This document shows positions 34,569-43,247 of a DNA stretch of 64,000 bases, piece after piece. A program made the position numbers and the translations under genes. Positions within the stretch are counted from its first letter, which is position 1. Each line of letters starts with the position of its first letter. Source of the stretch: Pseudomonas sp. PDM18 (lineage in GTDB: Bacteria; Pseudomonadota; Gammaproteobacteria; Pseudomonadales; Pseudomonadaceae). The stretch spans positions 186,001 through 250,000 of the forward strand of contig NZ_JACVBX010000008.1 of assembly GCF_014852585.1 (NCBI RefSeq), given 5' to 3'. A model generated the notes under the pieces. It was not told the origin of the DNA. It ran no database searches and saw only the letters and a program-made list of their open reading frames with translations.

Positions 34569-35441
34569 ATGAGTACCGCAAGCCTTTCCGCCGCGGCCGC
34601 TGCCAACGCTGCTCGCCGGGGTAATATCTGGGGCCGTCGCGCCCTGATCGCACTGGCCTGGCTGGCCTTCGCCGTGTTCCTGCTGCTGCCGCTGTTCGTG
34701 GTGCTGAGCGAGGCGCTGAAGCAGGGCTTCGGCACCTTCTTCGACGCCATCATGGAGCCCGACGCGCTGGCCGCGCTGAAGCTGACGCTGATCGCCGTGG
34801 GCATCTCGGTGCCCCTGAACCTGGTGTTCGGCGTGGCCGCCGCCTGGTGCGTGACCAAGTTCGAGTTCCCCGGCAAGAGCATCCTGGTCACCCTGATCGA
34901 CCTGCCGTTCTCGGTCTCGCCGGTGATCGCGGGCCTGATCTACGTGCTGCTGTTCGGCGCCCAGGGCTACTTCGGCGAGTGGCTGAGCGACCACGACATC
35001 CAGATCGTCTTCGCCGTGCCCGGCATCGTCCTGGCGACCATCTTCGTTACCTTCCCCTTCGTCGCCCGCGAACTGATCCCGCTGATGCAGGAACAGGGCA
35101 CCCAGGAGGAAGAGGCCGCGCGCCTGCTCGGCGCCAACGGCTGGCAGATGTTCTGGCACGTGACCCTGCCGAACATCAAGTGGGGCCTGATCTACGGCGT
35201 GGTGCTGTGCACCGCGAGGGCCATGGGCGAGTTCGGCGCAGTGTCGGTGGTCTCCGGGCACATCCGCGGCGTCACCAACACCCTGCCGCTGCACGTCGAA
35301 ATCCTCTACAACGAATACAACCACGTCGCCGCTTTCAGCGTAGCCACCCTGTTGCTGCTGATGGCCCTCGTCATCCTGCTGCTCAAGCAGTGGAGCGAGT
35401 CGCGCCTGTCCCGCACCAAAGTCAAAGCTGACGATGAATAA
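34569..35441 (+). CDS. cysW: Sulfate/thiosulfate ABC transporter permease CysW
   Basis: The 290-residue permease shares the fold of CysT, with about six helices, the loop [33 protein letters not shown], and [15 protein letters not shown] near the end, as in CysW. GAGG lies just upstream of the ATG. It is the second half of the heterodimeric channel. Confidence 0.95.
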   Translation: MSTASLSAAAAANAARRGNIWGRRALIALAWLAFAVFLLLPLFVVLSEALKQGFGTFFDAIMEPDALAALKLTLIAVGISVPLNLVFGVAAAWCVTKFEFPGKSILVTLIDLPFSVSPVIAGLIYVLLFGAQGYFGEWLSDHDIQIVFAVPGIVLATIFVTFPFVARELIPLMQEQGTQEEEAARLLGANGWQMFWHVTLPNIKWGLIYGVVLCTARAMGEFGAVSVVSGHIRGVTNTLPLHVEILYNEYNHVAAFSVATLLLLMALVILLLKQWSESRLSRTKVKADDE

Positions 35442-35455
35442 GTGAGAGCCACGCC

Positions 35456-36445
35456 ATGAGCATCGAGATCCGTAACGTCAGCAAGAACTTCAACGCCTTC
35501 AAGGCGCTGAACGACATCAACCTCGACATCCACAGCGGCGAGCTGGTTGCCCTGCTCGGCCCGTCCGGCTGTGGCAAGACCACCCTGCTACGCATCATCG
35601 CCGGCCTGGAAACCCCGGATGCCGGCAACATCGTGTTCCACGGCGAGGACGTCTCGCAGCACGACGTGCGTGACCGAAACGTCGGCTTCGTGTTCCAGCA
35701 CTACGCGCTGTTCCGCCATATGACCGTATTCGACAACGTCGCCTTCGGCCTGCGCATGAAGCCGAAGAAGGAGCGTCCGAGCGAAGCGCGCATCGCCGAA
35801 AAGGTCCACGAACTGCTCAACATGGTGCAGTTGGACTGGCTCTCCGACCGCTACCCCGAGCAGCTCTCCGGCGGCCAGCGCCAGCGTATCGCCCTGGCCC
35901 GCGCACTGGCGGTGGAACCGAAGATCCTGCTGCTCGACGAACCCTTCGGCGCCCTCGACGCCAAGGTTCGTAAAGAGCTGCGTCGCTGGCTCGCACGCCT
36001 GCACGAGGAGATCAACCTGACCTCCGTGTTCGTCACCCACGACCAGGAAGAAGCGATGGAAGTCGCCGACCGCATCGTGGTGATGAACAAGGGCGTGATC
36101 GAGCAGATCGGCTCGCCGGGCGAGGTCTACGAGAACCCGGCCAGCGACTTCGTCTACCACTTCCTCGGCGACTCCAACCGCCTGCACATCGGCGGTGACG
36201 AACACGTGCTGTTCCGCCCGCACGAAATCTCGCTGTCGCGCTCCGAAGTGGCCGAACACCGCGCCGCCGAAGTCCGCGACATCCGCCCGCTGGGCGCGAT
36301 CACCCGCGTGACCCTCAAGGTCGACGGCCAGGACGAGCTGATCGAGGCCGAAGTGGTGAAGGACCACGACAGCCTGACCGGCCTCGCCCGTGGCGAGACG
36401 CTGTACTTCAAGCCGAAGGCATACCAACCGGTGGCGAATATCTGA
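35456..36445 (+). CDS. cysA: Sulfate/thiosulfate ABC transporter ATPase CysA
   Basis: The 329-residue ATPase has Walker [10 protein letters not shown], the Q-loop FVFQHYALF, the signature LSGGQRQR, Walker [13 protein letters not shown] and the H-loop VFVTHDQ. The C-terminal extension (about residues 240-329, with [11 protein letters not shown]) is the regulatory TOBE-like domain of CysA. It completes the sbp-cysTWA uptake system. Confidence 0.95.
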   Translation: MSIEIRNVSKNFNAFKALNDINLDIHSGELVALLGPSGCGKTTLLRIIAGLETPDAGNIVFHGEDVSQHDVRDRNVGFVFQHYALFRHMTVFDNVAFGLRMKPKKERPSEARIAEKVHELLNMVQLDWLSDRYPEQLSGGQRQRIALARALAVEPKILLLDEPFGALDAKVRKELRRWLARLHEEINLTSVFVTHDQEEAMEVADRIVVMNKGVIEQIGSPGEVYENPASDFVYHFLGDSNRLHIGGDEHVLFRPHEISLSRSEVAEHRAAEVRDIRPLGAITRVTLKVDGQDELIEAEVVKDHDSLTGLARGETLYFKPKAYQPVANI

Positions 36446-36456
36446 TGTATCCGTAG

Positions 36457-36511
36457 ACCTGCAGGATGCGTCCCATGGACGCGCTCGCGGGCATGGCCCG
36501 CTCCTGCAGGT
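36457..36511. repeat. Compound inverted repeat after cysA
   Basis: ACCTGCAGGA and TCCTGCAGGT are outer inverted arms 11 nt after the cysA stop codon. Inside are two further short palindromes, GCGTCC/GGACGC and GCGGGC/GCCCGC. The structure could fold into a cloverleaf-like RNA that ends or stabilises the cys transcript, or be an extragenic palindromic repeat. Confidence 0.5.
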
Positions 36512-36570
36512 TCGCGTCGACCCTCGATCTTCCGTATCCTGCCCCGGTCCTTTTCACGCCAGGCCCGACC

Positions 36571-37320
36571 ATGTTCGACGCCCTCCCCCAGCACCTCGAG
36601 CTGATCGTCCTCACCTTCCTCCTCGCCGGTCTGGTGAAGGGCGTGGTGGGGCTCGGCCTGCCCACGGTCGCCGTCGGGCTGCTCGGGCTGGTGATGCCGC
36701 CGATGCAGGCGGCCGCCATTCTCGTGGTGCCCTCTACCGTTACCAACATCTGGCAGCTCGCAGCAGGGCCACGCTTCCTCGGGCTGCTCAAGCGCCTATG
36801 GGGCATGCTCGTCGGCATCGTCATCGGCACCCTGGTGGTGGGCTGGCTGCTGGCTGGGCGCAACTGGCCGGCGGCGACGCCGTTGCTGGGCGTGGCGCTG
36901 ATCCTCTATGCACTGCTGGGGCTGTCGAACAAGCGCTTCAGCGTGGCGCCGCGGCATGAGCGCTGGCTGTCGCCACTGATCGGCGTGATCACCGGTGGCA
37001 TCACCGCGGTGACCGGCGTCTTCGTGATTCCCGCCGTGCCTTTCCTGCAGGCGCTCGGGTTGGAAAAGGACGATTTGGTGCAGGCGCTGGGACTGTCCTT
37101 CACCATCTCCACGCTGGCCCTGGCAATCACCCTCAGCCAGCATGGCTCGCTGCTGCAGGCGGATGTGCTCGGCCTGTCGCTGCTGGCGCTGTTGCCGGCA
37201 CTGGCGGGCATGTACCTGGGCACCTGGCTGCGTTCGCGGATCAGCCCGCTGGCGTTTCGCCGCTGCTTCTTCGGCGGCTTGCTGCTGCTCGGCGCCGACC
37301 TCGCCATCCGCGGTCTCTGA
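36571..37320 (+). CDS. TSUP-family membrane permease (TauE/SafE)
   Basis: The 249-residue protein has eight or so hydrophobic helices and begins MFDALPQHLELIVLTFLLAGLVKGVVGLGLPTV, the glycine-rich first TSUP repeat; ITGGITAVTGVFVIPAVPFLQALG is the second. TSUP proteins export or import sulfite, sulfonates and other anions, which fits its place behind the sulfate genes, though it may be independent. The chosen ATG gives a normal first helix; longer starts run into the preceding repeat. Confidence 0.85.
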   Translation: MFDALPQHLELIVLTFLLAGLVKGVVGLGLPTVAVGLLGLVMPPMQAAAILVVPSTVTNIWQLAAGPRFLGLLKRLWGMLVGIVIGTLVVGWLLAGRNWPAATPLLGVALILYALLGLSNKRFSVAPRHERWLSPLIGVITGGITAVTGVFVIPAVPFLQALGLEKDDLVQALGLSFTISTLALAITLSQHGSLLQADVLGLSLLALLPALAGMYLGTWLRSRISPLAFRRCFFGGLLLLGADLAIRGL

Positions 37321-37340
37321 CCCGCGCCGCGGTGCTTTTC

Positions 37341-37424
37341 GTAGGAGCGAGGGGGACGCCTAGTTATTGCTCGCGAACCCGGCCTCCGCAGCGAAGGCTT
37401 GTTCGCGAGCAAGCTCGCTCCTAC
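37341..37424. repeat. REP/BIME-like inverted repeat with an altered left arm
   Basis: The right arm TTCGCGAGCAAGCTCGCTCC matches the copy at 5748. The left arm begins GTAGGAGCGA but is interrupted by about 18 bp (GGGGGACGCCTAGTTATT) before GCTCGCGAAC resumes. The copy thus carries a small insertion or a variant arm. Confidence 0.75.
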
Positions 37425-37445
37425 AGGTTCAGGTCCCGCTCAACT

Positions 37446-37516
37446 GTAGGGCGCATAACGCCTACGGCGTTATCCGCCATCCCGGCGGATAACCCGTGCC
37501 GGGTTATGCGCCCTAC
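37446..37516. repeat. GTAGGGCGCATAAC-type extragenic palindrome, copy 1
   Basis: Outer arms GTAGGGCGCATAAC and GTTATGCGCCCTAC enclose inner GTTATCCGCC/GGCGGATAAC arms. Two relatives occur at 39573 and 55762. This copy lies next to the GTAGGAGCG repeat in the convergent gap after the TSUP gene. Confidence 0.85.
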
Positions 37517-37527
37517 GGGATCGCACC

Positions 37528-38091
37528 TCACTTCTCATCGAGATGCCGCAGCAAAAACTCCCGGCTCGATTCGATGATCGTCGTCTGGGTCTTTTCGCTG
37601 GCAACCATCCGCGCCACCACCAGCGCGCCGACGCACTGTGCCAGTAGCGCCCAGGCATCCTCCGGCGAACCCAGCGCCTCGGCCCAGGCCTGCTGCAACT
37701 CCACCAGCGCATCCTCGGCGCTCTGCCGCACGGACTCATCGGCGCGGGCGATCTCCGCGCCCAGCGCCGGAATCGCGCAGCCGGCGCTGGCGTCCTGCAC
37801 GTGGGCGACGCTCAGGTAGCGCTTCAGGCCGCGCTCCAGGCGCGCACGATCGAGCACCTTGCCCTTGGCCGCGAGGCGCTCGACGCTCTGCTGCAACTCC
37901 CGCTCGACGATAGCGGCGAACAGTTCGTCCTTCGACCTGAAGTGGTTGTAGAACGCCCCGCCCGACAAGCCCACCGCCTTCATCAGCGCGTCCACGCCGC
38001 TGGTGGCGAAGCCGCCCTGCTTGGCGAGCGCGCCGCTGCTGTCGAGCAGGCGCTGGCGGGTTTCTTCCTTGTGGGAGGCTGAGTAGCGCAT
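37528..38091 (-). CDS. TetR-family regulator
   Basis: The 187-residue protein has an N-terminal TetR helix-turn-helix (TRQRLLDSSGALAKQGGFATSGVDALMKAVGLSGGAFYNHFRSKDELF) and a C-terminal TetR_C-like domain with AGCAIPALGAEIARADESVR. That segment is typical of repressors that control neighbouring oxidoreductase genes in response to electrophiles or quinones. It is divergent from the SDR gene, with a palindromic operator in between. Ligand unknown. Confidence 0.88.
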   Translation of the reverse strand: MRYSASHKEETRQRLLDSSGALAKQGGFATSGVDALMKAVGLSGGAFYNHFRSKDELFAAIVERELQQSVERLAAKGKVLDRARLERGLKRYLSVAHVQDASAGCAIPALGAEIARADESVRQSAEDALVELQQAWAEALGSPEDAWALLAQCVGALVVARMVASEKTQTTIIESSREFLLRHLDEK

Positions 38092-38138
38092 CGGGGCGAC
38101 TCCGGCGAAGCGGTTGACGTTGAAGTCGAGAGTAACAT

Positions 38139-38163
38139 AACGTTCGTTTACCTAACGACCGTT
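38139..38163. promoter_or_regulatory. TetR operator between the regulator and the SDR gene
   Basis: AACGTTCGTT and AACGACCGTT lie 5 bp apart; each half has the form AACGnnCGTT. The arrangement lies in the 103-bp divergent gap and is the only palindromic repeat there. It is the probable site through which the regulator controls itself and the SDR/isomerase pair. Confidence 0.6.
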
Positions 38164-38194
38164 TACCCACTTCGCGCAACCCCGAGGAACGAAA

Positions 38195-38923
38195 ATGTCG
38201 AACAAGAAAGTCGTCCTGGTCATCGGCGCCGGCGACGCTACCGGCGGCGCCATCGCCCGCCGCTTCGCCCGTGAAGGCTACGTCGCCTGCGTCACCCGGC
38301 GCTCGGCGGACAAACTACAGCCGTTGGTGGAGCAGATCCGCGCCGAGGGCGGCGAGGCCCACGGTTTCGCCTCCGACGCGCGCAAGGAAGAGGCGGTGGT
38401 CGAATTGGTGGAAACCATCGAGCGCGACATCGGCCCCATCGAAGCCTTTGTCTTCAACATCGGCGCCAACGTGCCCTGCAGCATTCTCGAAGAGACCGCG
38501 CGCAAGTACTTCAAGATCTGGGAAATGGCCTGCTTCTCCGGCTTCCTCACCGGTCGTGAAGTAGCCAAGCGCATGGTCAAGCGCCAGCGCGGCACGATCC
38601 TCTTCACCGGCGCCACCGCCGGCCTGCGCGGCGCCTCGGGCTTCGCCGCCTTTGCCGGGGCCAAGCACGGCATCCGCGCACTGGCCCAGAGCATGGCCCG
38701 CGAGTTGGGGCCGATGGGCCTGCACGTCGCCCACGTGGTGGTGGATGGCGCCATCGACACCGAATTCATCCGCGAAACCTTCCCCGAGCGCTACGCGCTG
38801 AAGGACCAGGACGGCATCCTCGACCCCGAGCACATCGCCGACAGCTACTGGTACCTGCACAGCCAACCGCGCGACGCCTGGACCTTCGAACTCGACTTGC
38901 GCCCGTGGATCGAGCGCTGGTGA
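38195..38923 (+). CDS. Short-chain dehydrogenase/reductase family protein with Phe in place of the catalytic Tyr
   Basis: The 242-residue protein has a Rossmann start VVLVIGAGDATGGAIARRFAREG and an NxGxN-like FNIGANVPCS segment. At the site of the usual YxxxK motif it has FAGAK, so the catalytic Tyr is Phe while Lys remains. A subfamily of SDR proteins with FASAK-type motifs is known, so the change is probably natural; classical oxidoreductase chemistry is doubtful. It is followed 35 nt later by the DsbA-like isomerase and controlled by the divergent TetR protein. Confidence 0.85.
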   Translation: MSNKKVVLVIGAGDATGGAIARRFAREGYVACVTRRSADKLQPLVEQIRAEGGEAHGFASDARKEEAVVELVETIERDIGPIEAFVFNIGANVPCSILEETARKYFKIWEMACFSGFLTGREVAKRMVKRQRGTILFTGATAGLRGASGFAAFAGAKHGIRALAQSMARELGPMGLHVAHVVVDGAIDTEFIRETFPERYALKDQDGILDPEHIADSYWYLHSQPRDAWTFELDLRPWIERW

Positions 38924-38958
38924 TCCACCCATAACGACAACAAGAAAGAGAGCCACTC

Positions 38959-39549
38959 ATGAGCAAGAGCGTCGAGTTCTACTTCGATTTCGGCAGCCCG
39001 ACTTCCTACCTGGCCTACACCCAGCTACCAGGCATCTGCGCCGAGGCCGGCGCCGAACTGGTCTATCGCCCCGTGCTGCTGGGCGGGGTGTTCCAGGCCA
39101 CCGGCAATGCCTCGCCCATCGCCATCCCGGCCAAGGGCCGCTACACGATGATCGACATGCTGCGTTTCGCCCGTCGCTACGGCGTGCCGTTGAAGATGAA
39201 CCCGTACTTCCCGATCAACACCCTCACCCTGATGCGCGCCGCCACCGGCGTGCAGTTGCGCCAGCCGGAGCGCTTCGAGGCGCTGCTGGCCTGCGTGTTC
39301 AAGGGCATGTGGGTGGACGCGCTGAACCTGGGCGACCCGTCGGTACTCGGCCCGTTGCTGGCCGAGGCGGGTTTCGAACCGCAGGTGCTGCTGGCGCTGA
39401 CTGCTGAGCAGGAAGTGAAGGACGCGCTGAAGGCCAACACCGAGGCGGCAATCAAACGCGGGATGTTCGGCGCACCGACCATGTTCGTCGCTGACGAAAT
39501 GTTCTTCGGCCAGGATCGCCTCGATTTCGTTCGCGAAGCCCTGGCATAA
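38959..39549 (+). CDS. DsbA-family 2-hydroxychromene-2-carboxylate isomerase-like protein
   Basis: The 196-residue protein begins MSKSVEFYFDFGSPTSYLAY, with the Ser at the glutathione-contact position seen in HCCA isomerases (NahD, kappa-class GST), and has RGMFGAPTMFVADEMFFGQDRLDFV at the end. Such enzymes use glutathione to isomerise aromatic ring-cleavage products. No other naphthalene-type genes are nearby, so the substrate is unknown. It forms a two-gene operon with the SDR gene. Confidence 0.87.
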   Translation: MSKSVEFYFDFGSPTSYLAYTQLPGICAEAGAELVYRPVLLGGVFQATGNASPIAIPAKGRYTMIDMLRFARRYGVPLKMNPYFPINTLTLMRAATGVQLRQPERFEALLACVFKGMWVDALNLGDPSVLGPLLAEAGFEPQVLLALTAEQEVKDALKANTEAAIKRGMFGAPTMFVADEMFFGQDRLDFVREALA

Positions 39550-39572
39550 GGCGTTCCGTATCCCGCAGCACC

Positions 39573-39648
39573 GTAGGGCGCATAACCTGGAACAGGTTAT
39601 CCGCCGGATTCAGTCCAGCGGATAACGCTGGCGCGTTATGCGCCCTAC
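39573..39648. repeat. GTAGGGCGCATAAC-type extragenic palindrome, copy 2
   Basis: The arms GTAGGGCGCATAAC and GTTATGCGCCCTAC are identical to those of the copy at 37446, with a different centre. It fills the gap between the convergent isomerase and membrane-protein genes. Confidence 0.85.
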
Positions 39649-39659
39649 GGGTGGTGCAG

Positions 39660-40061
39660 TCACAGGGCCAGAACAGCCGACCGGCGCAGTCCGAAGAACT
39701 CCAGCTCCGCCAGCAGCAGCACCACCAGCGCCTGACCGATGACGAAGGCATAGCCCAGGGCAGTCGGCTGCACGTAGCCAGTCACCAGCAGGGCGACACT
39801 CTCCACCACCCACAGCGCGTTCAGGGCGATGACCGCCCAGACGCCGGTGCGTGACAGCAGCGTCTGGTTGCTCATCCAGTAGAGCACCAGCGCCAACGGC
39901 AGGAGCACGATGCCGGCTACCAGCAACAGGACGAACGGCAGGCCCAGCAGCGTGCCCAGCGGTTGTGCGGCGAGGGCCATCAGCAGGCCCATGGCGCCAC
40001 CGGCGATGGCATCGACTTTCAGGGTCAGGCGAAGCAGCGGGGAGGGTTGCAGCAGAGTCAT
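39660..40061 (-). CDS. Small four-helix integral membrane protein of unknown function
   Basis: The 133-residue protein is mostly hydrophobic, with about four membrane helices (for example GGAMGLLMALAAQPLGTLLGLPFVLLL and ALGYAFVIGQALVVLLLAEL). I do not recognise a characterised family. It is divergent from the XRE regulator gene at 40190, with a palindrome between them, which suggests that this protein is a target of the regulator. No catalytic motif is evident. Confidence 0.75.
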   Translation of the reverse strand: MTLLQPSPLLRLTLKVDAIAGGAMGLLMALAAQPLGTLLGLPFVLLLVAGIVLLPLALVLYWMSNQTLLSRTGVWAVIALNALWVVESVALLVTGYVQPTALGYAFVIGQALVVLLLAELEFFGLRRSAVLAL

Positions 40062-40136
40062 GGCGAAGCTCCTTCAGAGGTCACCGCCGGTTGGCGGCGT
40101 GTGGCTGAAGAATCCGCCCGGGACGTAGGCGCGTCG

Positions 40137-40153
40137 ATTACCTGCCAGGTAAT
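40137..40153. promoter_or_regulatory. Palindromic operator between the membrane protein and XRE regulator genes
   Basis: ATTACCTG, one central base, then CAGGTAAT form a perfect 17-nt palindrome, 36 bp before the XRE gene start. It is the most likely binding site of that regulator for both divergent genes. Confidence 0.6.
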
Positions 40154-40189
40154 GGCCGTTACCGGGCGACAGGTCTATCGTTCGATGCC

Positions 40190-40993
40190 ATGAACAGATC
40201 AGCCCACGAAAACCCTGCCCAACCGGTCGGCGCCCTCCTCCGCCAATGGCGCCAGCGCCGCCGGCTCAGCCAGCTCGACCTCGCCTGCGACGCGGAGATT
40301 TCCACGCGCCACCTGAGCTTCGTCGAAACCGGCCGCGCCCTCCCCAGCCGCGAGATGCTGCTGCATCTGGCCGAACAGCTGGACATTCCCCTGCGCGAAC
40401 GCAACCGCCTGCTCAGTGCCGCCGGCTACGCCCCGGTGTATTCGGAGAAGGGCCTGGACGACCCAGCACTGACCGTGGCCCGGCAGGCCATCGACCAGCT
40501 GCTCAAGGCCCATGAGCCGAACCCGGCAATGGTCGTGGACCGCCACTGGAACCTGCTGGCGTCCAACCGCACGGTGGACATCTTCCTGATCGGCGTCGAC
40601 CCGGAGCTGCTGCAGCCGCCGATCAACGTGCTGCGCATGAGCCTGCACCCCAAGGGCCTGGCGCCGCGCATTCTCAATCTCGGGCCGTGGAAGGCGCATG
40701 TGGTGGAGCGCCTGCAGCGCGACTTCGAGGCCAGCGGCGACCCCGCGCTAGCGGCGCTGCGCGATGAGGTGGCGGCCTACCCGGCGCCGCCATACGACGA
40801 AGCGGCCAGCGGCGACATGGTGCTGATCCCGGTGCAACTGCAGACGGAGCTGGGCGTGTGCAGCTTGATCGGCACCATCACGGTGTTCGGTACACCGGTA
40901 GACGTGACGCTGTCGGAGCTGGCCCTGGAAACCTTCTTCCCGGCCGACCCCGACAGCGCACGAATCCTGCGTCAGCTCAGCGGTACGGACTGA
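40190..40993 (+). CDS. XRE-family regulator with MmyB-like ligand domain
   Basis: The 267-residue protein has an N-terminal helix-turn-helix (about residues 12-65, RQWRQRRRLSQLDLACDAEISTRHLSFVETGRALPSREM) and a C-terminal MmyB-like PAS-type domain (NPAMVVDRHWNLLASNRTVDIFL). Family members respond to fatty-acid or other small ligands and often control an adjacent short-chain dehydrogenase or membrane gene. Here the candidate target is the divergent small membrane protein. Confidence 0.88.
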   Translation: MNRSAHENPAQPVGALLRQWRQRRRLSQLDLACDAEISTRHLSFVETGRALPSREMLLHLAEQLDIPLRERNRLLSAAGYAPVYSEKGLDDPALTVARQAIDQLLKAHEPNPAMVVDRHWNLLASNRTVDIFLIGVDPELLQPPINVLRMSLHPKGLAPRILNLGPWKAHVVERLQRDFEASGDPALAALRDEVAAYPAPPYDEAASGDMVLIPVQLQTELGVCSLIGTITVFGTPVDVTLSELALETFFPADPDSARILRQLSGTD

Positions 40994-40999
40994 AGCGAA

Positions 41000-41524
41000 T
41001 CAGGCAGTCGCGTTCTTCTCGCGGATACAGGTGGGGCCGGCGCGCTCTTCCACGGCGCGGCGCACTTCATCGCGCAGGCCGAGCAGGAAGGCCGCTTCGG
41101 CAGCGACGAACAGCGGGCCGACGATCAGCCCGGTAAGGTCATCGACGAACGCCGGCTTGCGTCCTTCGTACCAGTGGCCAACGAACTGGATGATCCAGCC
41201 CACCACGAACAGGCCGATGCCCCAGGTGAGCCAGTAGGTGGTGCTCCCGGCGGCAAAGCCGGCGCCCAGCCATAGCGACAGCGCCAGCAGCACGGTCATC
41301 AGCAGGCCGAAGCGCAGGTCCAGGCGCAGATAGAAGACCACCGACGCCAGTGCCAGCAACGTAGCGGGCGAGACCAGCAGACCGGCCAGCTCAAAGCCGG
41401 GACGCGACAGCAGGGTAGCGATAGCCAGCACGATCATCGGAATCCCGATGAAATGGCTGACGATGTTCCGCCGGTCACGGTGGTAGGCGGCATATTGGGC
41501 AAGGTGATCGACCAGAGTTTTCAT
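41000..41524 (-). CDS. Mpo1-like membrane protein (DUF962)
   Basis: The 174-residue protein begins MKTLVDHLAQYAAYHRDRRNIVSHFIGIPMIV and carries the matching second motif VGHWYEGRKPAF, with about four hydrophobic helices. This is the Mpo1/YGL010w family; the yeast enzyme oxidises 2-hydroxy fatty acids using an iron centre held by His residues. Bacterial members have no firm role. It converges with the XRE gene with only 6 nt between. Confidence 0.85.
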   Translation of the reverse strand: MKTLVDHLAQYAAYHRDRRNIVSHFIGIPMIVLAIATLLSRPGFELAGLLVSPATLLALASVVFYLRLDLRFGLLMTVLLALSLWLGAGFAAGSTTYWLTWGIGLFVVGWIIQFVGHWYEGRKPAFVDDLTGLIVGPLFVAAEAAFLLGLRDEVRRAVEERAGPTCIREKNATA

Positions 41525-41598
41525 TGTTGTTCTCCCGCAAGGTACTGGCATGATGGCGATCTGTGCCTTGCCACTCTGTCAGCTAGCCGACATTGCCC

Positions 41599-42288
41599 AT
41601 GACCGACGCCAAGCCCTACCTCGCCTGCCTGCAAGATGGCCGCTGGTTCCAGACCCTCCCCGAGGGCCTGCGCCAGGCGCTGTGCGATGCCGCCGTAGTG
41701 CGCCGCCTGCCCGCCGGCCAGCGCCTGTTCGCCCGTGGCGATGCGCCATGCGGCCTGTATTGCGTAGTGGAGGGCGCGATGCGCGTCAGCGTGGTCGGCG
41801 AAACCGGCAAGGAAGCGCTGCTGGCGCTGGTGGAAGCGCCCAACTGGTTCGGCGAAATCTGCCTGTTCGACGGCCAGCCGCGCACCCACGACGCCTACGC
41901 CGAGGGCGCCACGGTGCTGCTGCAGGTACCGCTGGCACCGTTGCAGGCACTGCTGGCGCAGCACCCGGAATACTGGCGCGACTTCGCCCTGCTGATGAGC
42001 CACAAGCTGCGCATCACGTTCGCCGTGCTGGAGGAGCTGTCGCTGCTGCCGGCCGCCCCGCGCCTGGCCCGGCGCCTGCTGATGATCGCCGAGGGCTACG
42101 GCGAATCGGCCACCGCTAAGCGCGAGCTGCACCTGCCCCAGGAGCAACTGGCCGCCATGCTCTCGCTGTCGCGGCAGACCACCAACCAGATCCTCAAGGA
42201 GTTGGAAGCCCAGGGCATCGTGCGCCTGAGCTACGGTGGCATCGAGATACTGGATCGCGAACGCCTACGCCTGGCTGCCCACGCCTGA
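41599..42288 (+). CDS. Crp/Fnr-family transcriptional regulator
   Basis: The 229-residue protein has a cyclic-nucleotide-binding-like beta-roll (about residues 25-140, with GDAPCGLYCVVEGAMRVSV and NWFGEICLFDGQPR) and a winged helix-turn-helix (LPQEQLAAMLSLSRQTTNQILKELEAQGIV). It lacks the N-terminal Cys cluster of Fnr/Anr, so it does not look like an oxygen sensor. The ATG is preferred over an in-frame TTG 6 nt upstream. It is divergent from the Mpo1-like gene. Ligand and targets are unknown. Confidence 0.87.
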   Translation: MTDAKPYLACLQDGRWFQTLPEGLRQALCDAAVVRRLPAGQRLFARGDAPCGLYCVVEGAMRVSVVGETGKEALLALVEAPNWFGEICLFDGQPRTHDAYAEGATVLLQVPLAPLQALLAQHPEYWRDFALLMSHKLRITFAVLEELSLLPAAPRLARRLLMIAEGYGESATAKRELHLPQEQLAAMLSLSRQTTNQILKELEAQGIVRLSYGGIEILDRERLRLAAHA

Positions 42289-42479
42289 TCCTGCCCCGCC
42301 GCCTCTAGAACAAAAGCCAGGCGAGTCTCGACAGGCTTCGATGGTCGCGCACGCTACCGCCCCGCTCTAATGCCCTCGCCGCTGCGCCGACGCCGAAAAG
42401 CCCGCGCCAGGGCGGCAACCCAACCCCTCCGCAACACAGCAAGGCGGCCGGTGCTCGATGCCGGCCGCAAGGGAATCCT

Positions 42480-42977
42480 ATGCGCCTTTCGAAACTCCTC
42501 TGCGCCCTCGCCCTGACCGCTCCGGCCTTGGCCATGGCCGACGACAGCGGTCTCTACGTCGGGGGCGGCGTCACCCGCCTCGAGATCGACGACCGCTCCT
42601 TCGACGACCAGGACGACAGCTACAAGCTGTACGCCGGCTACCGCCTGAACAACTACCTGTCCCTGGAGGGCGCGGTGGTCGACTTCGGCGACATGAGCGA
42701 CAGCAAGAAGCACTTCGACGGCGAATCGCTGCAGGCCAATGTGCACCTGGGCTTCCCCATCGGCCAGCGCATCCGCCTGTACGGAATTGCAGGCGTGCAC
42801 GCCTGGCATGCCGATGACGATGTCGCCGGCAAGTCCGACGACGTGGACGCGCTCTACGGCTTCGGCGGCGAAATGGACGTGCTCGGCGGCCTGGGCGTGC
42901 GCCTGGAACAGGAATACCTGGACGTCGGCGACATCGACCTCGATCAGACCACGCTTTCCGCCTACTGGCGCTTCTGA
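42480..42977 (+). CDS. Outer-membrane beta-barrel protein
   Basis: The 165-residue protein has a signal peptide (MRLSKLLCALALTAPALAMA), then DDSGLYVGGGVTRLEIDD and alternating strands such as SYKLYAGYRLNNYLSLEGAVV. It ends TLSAYWRF with the C-terminal Phe recognised by the Bam complex. It resembles the eight-stranded OmpA/OmpW-like barrel family (outer membrane protein beta-barrel domain). Function unknown. Confidence 0.85.
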   Translation: MRLSKLLCALALTAPALAMADDSGLYVGGGVTRLEIDDRSFDDQDDSYKLYAGYRLNNYLSLEGAVVDFGDMSDSKKHFDGESLQANVHLGFPIGQRIRLYGIAGVHAWHADDDVAGKSDDVDALYGFGGEMDVLGGLGVRLEQEYLDVGDIDLDQTTLSAYWRF

Positions 42978-43247
42978 AGCCAGCCGGCCACTCAAGCCCG
43001 GCGGAAGGCCCGGCTCTCTCCCCAGGGCAGTCCTCCTTCCCGACCTTCCGCCGGCACTTTCACTCGTACAGAGCGTCACCCGCGCAGAGCGTCATCCGTA
43101 CAGGACATCGCCTGCACAAATCACTCTTTCGGTCGGTTGCAGGGACCTCGTTCGCGACTAGCCTAGAGATAGCTGCGTTTCTGGCGCCAAAAAGACACAT
43201 ATCCGGCGAATCGCGCGGCTCACAATAACAATAAGGACGCCTCCGCC

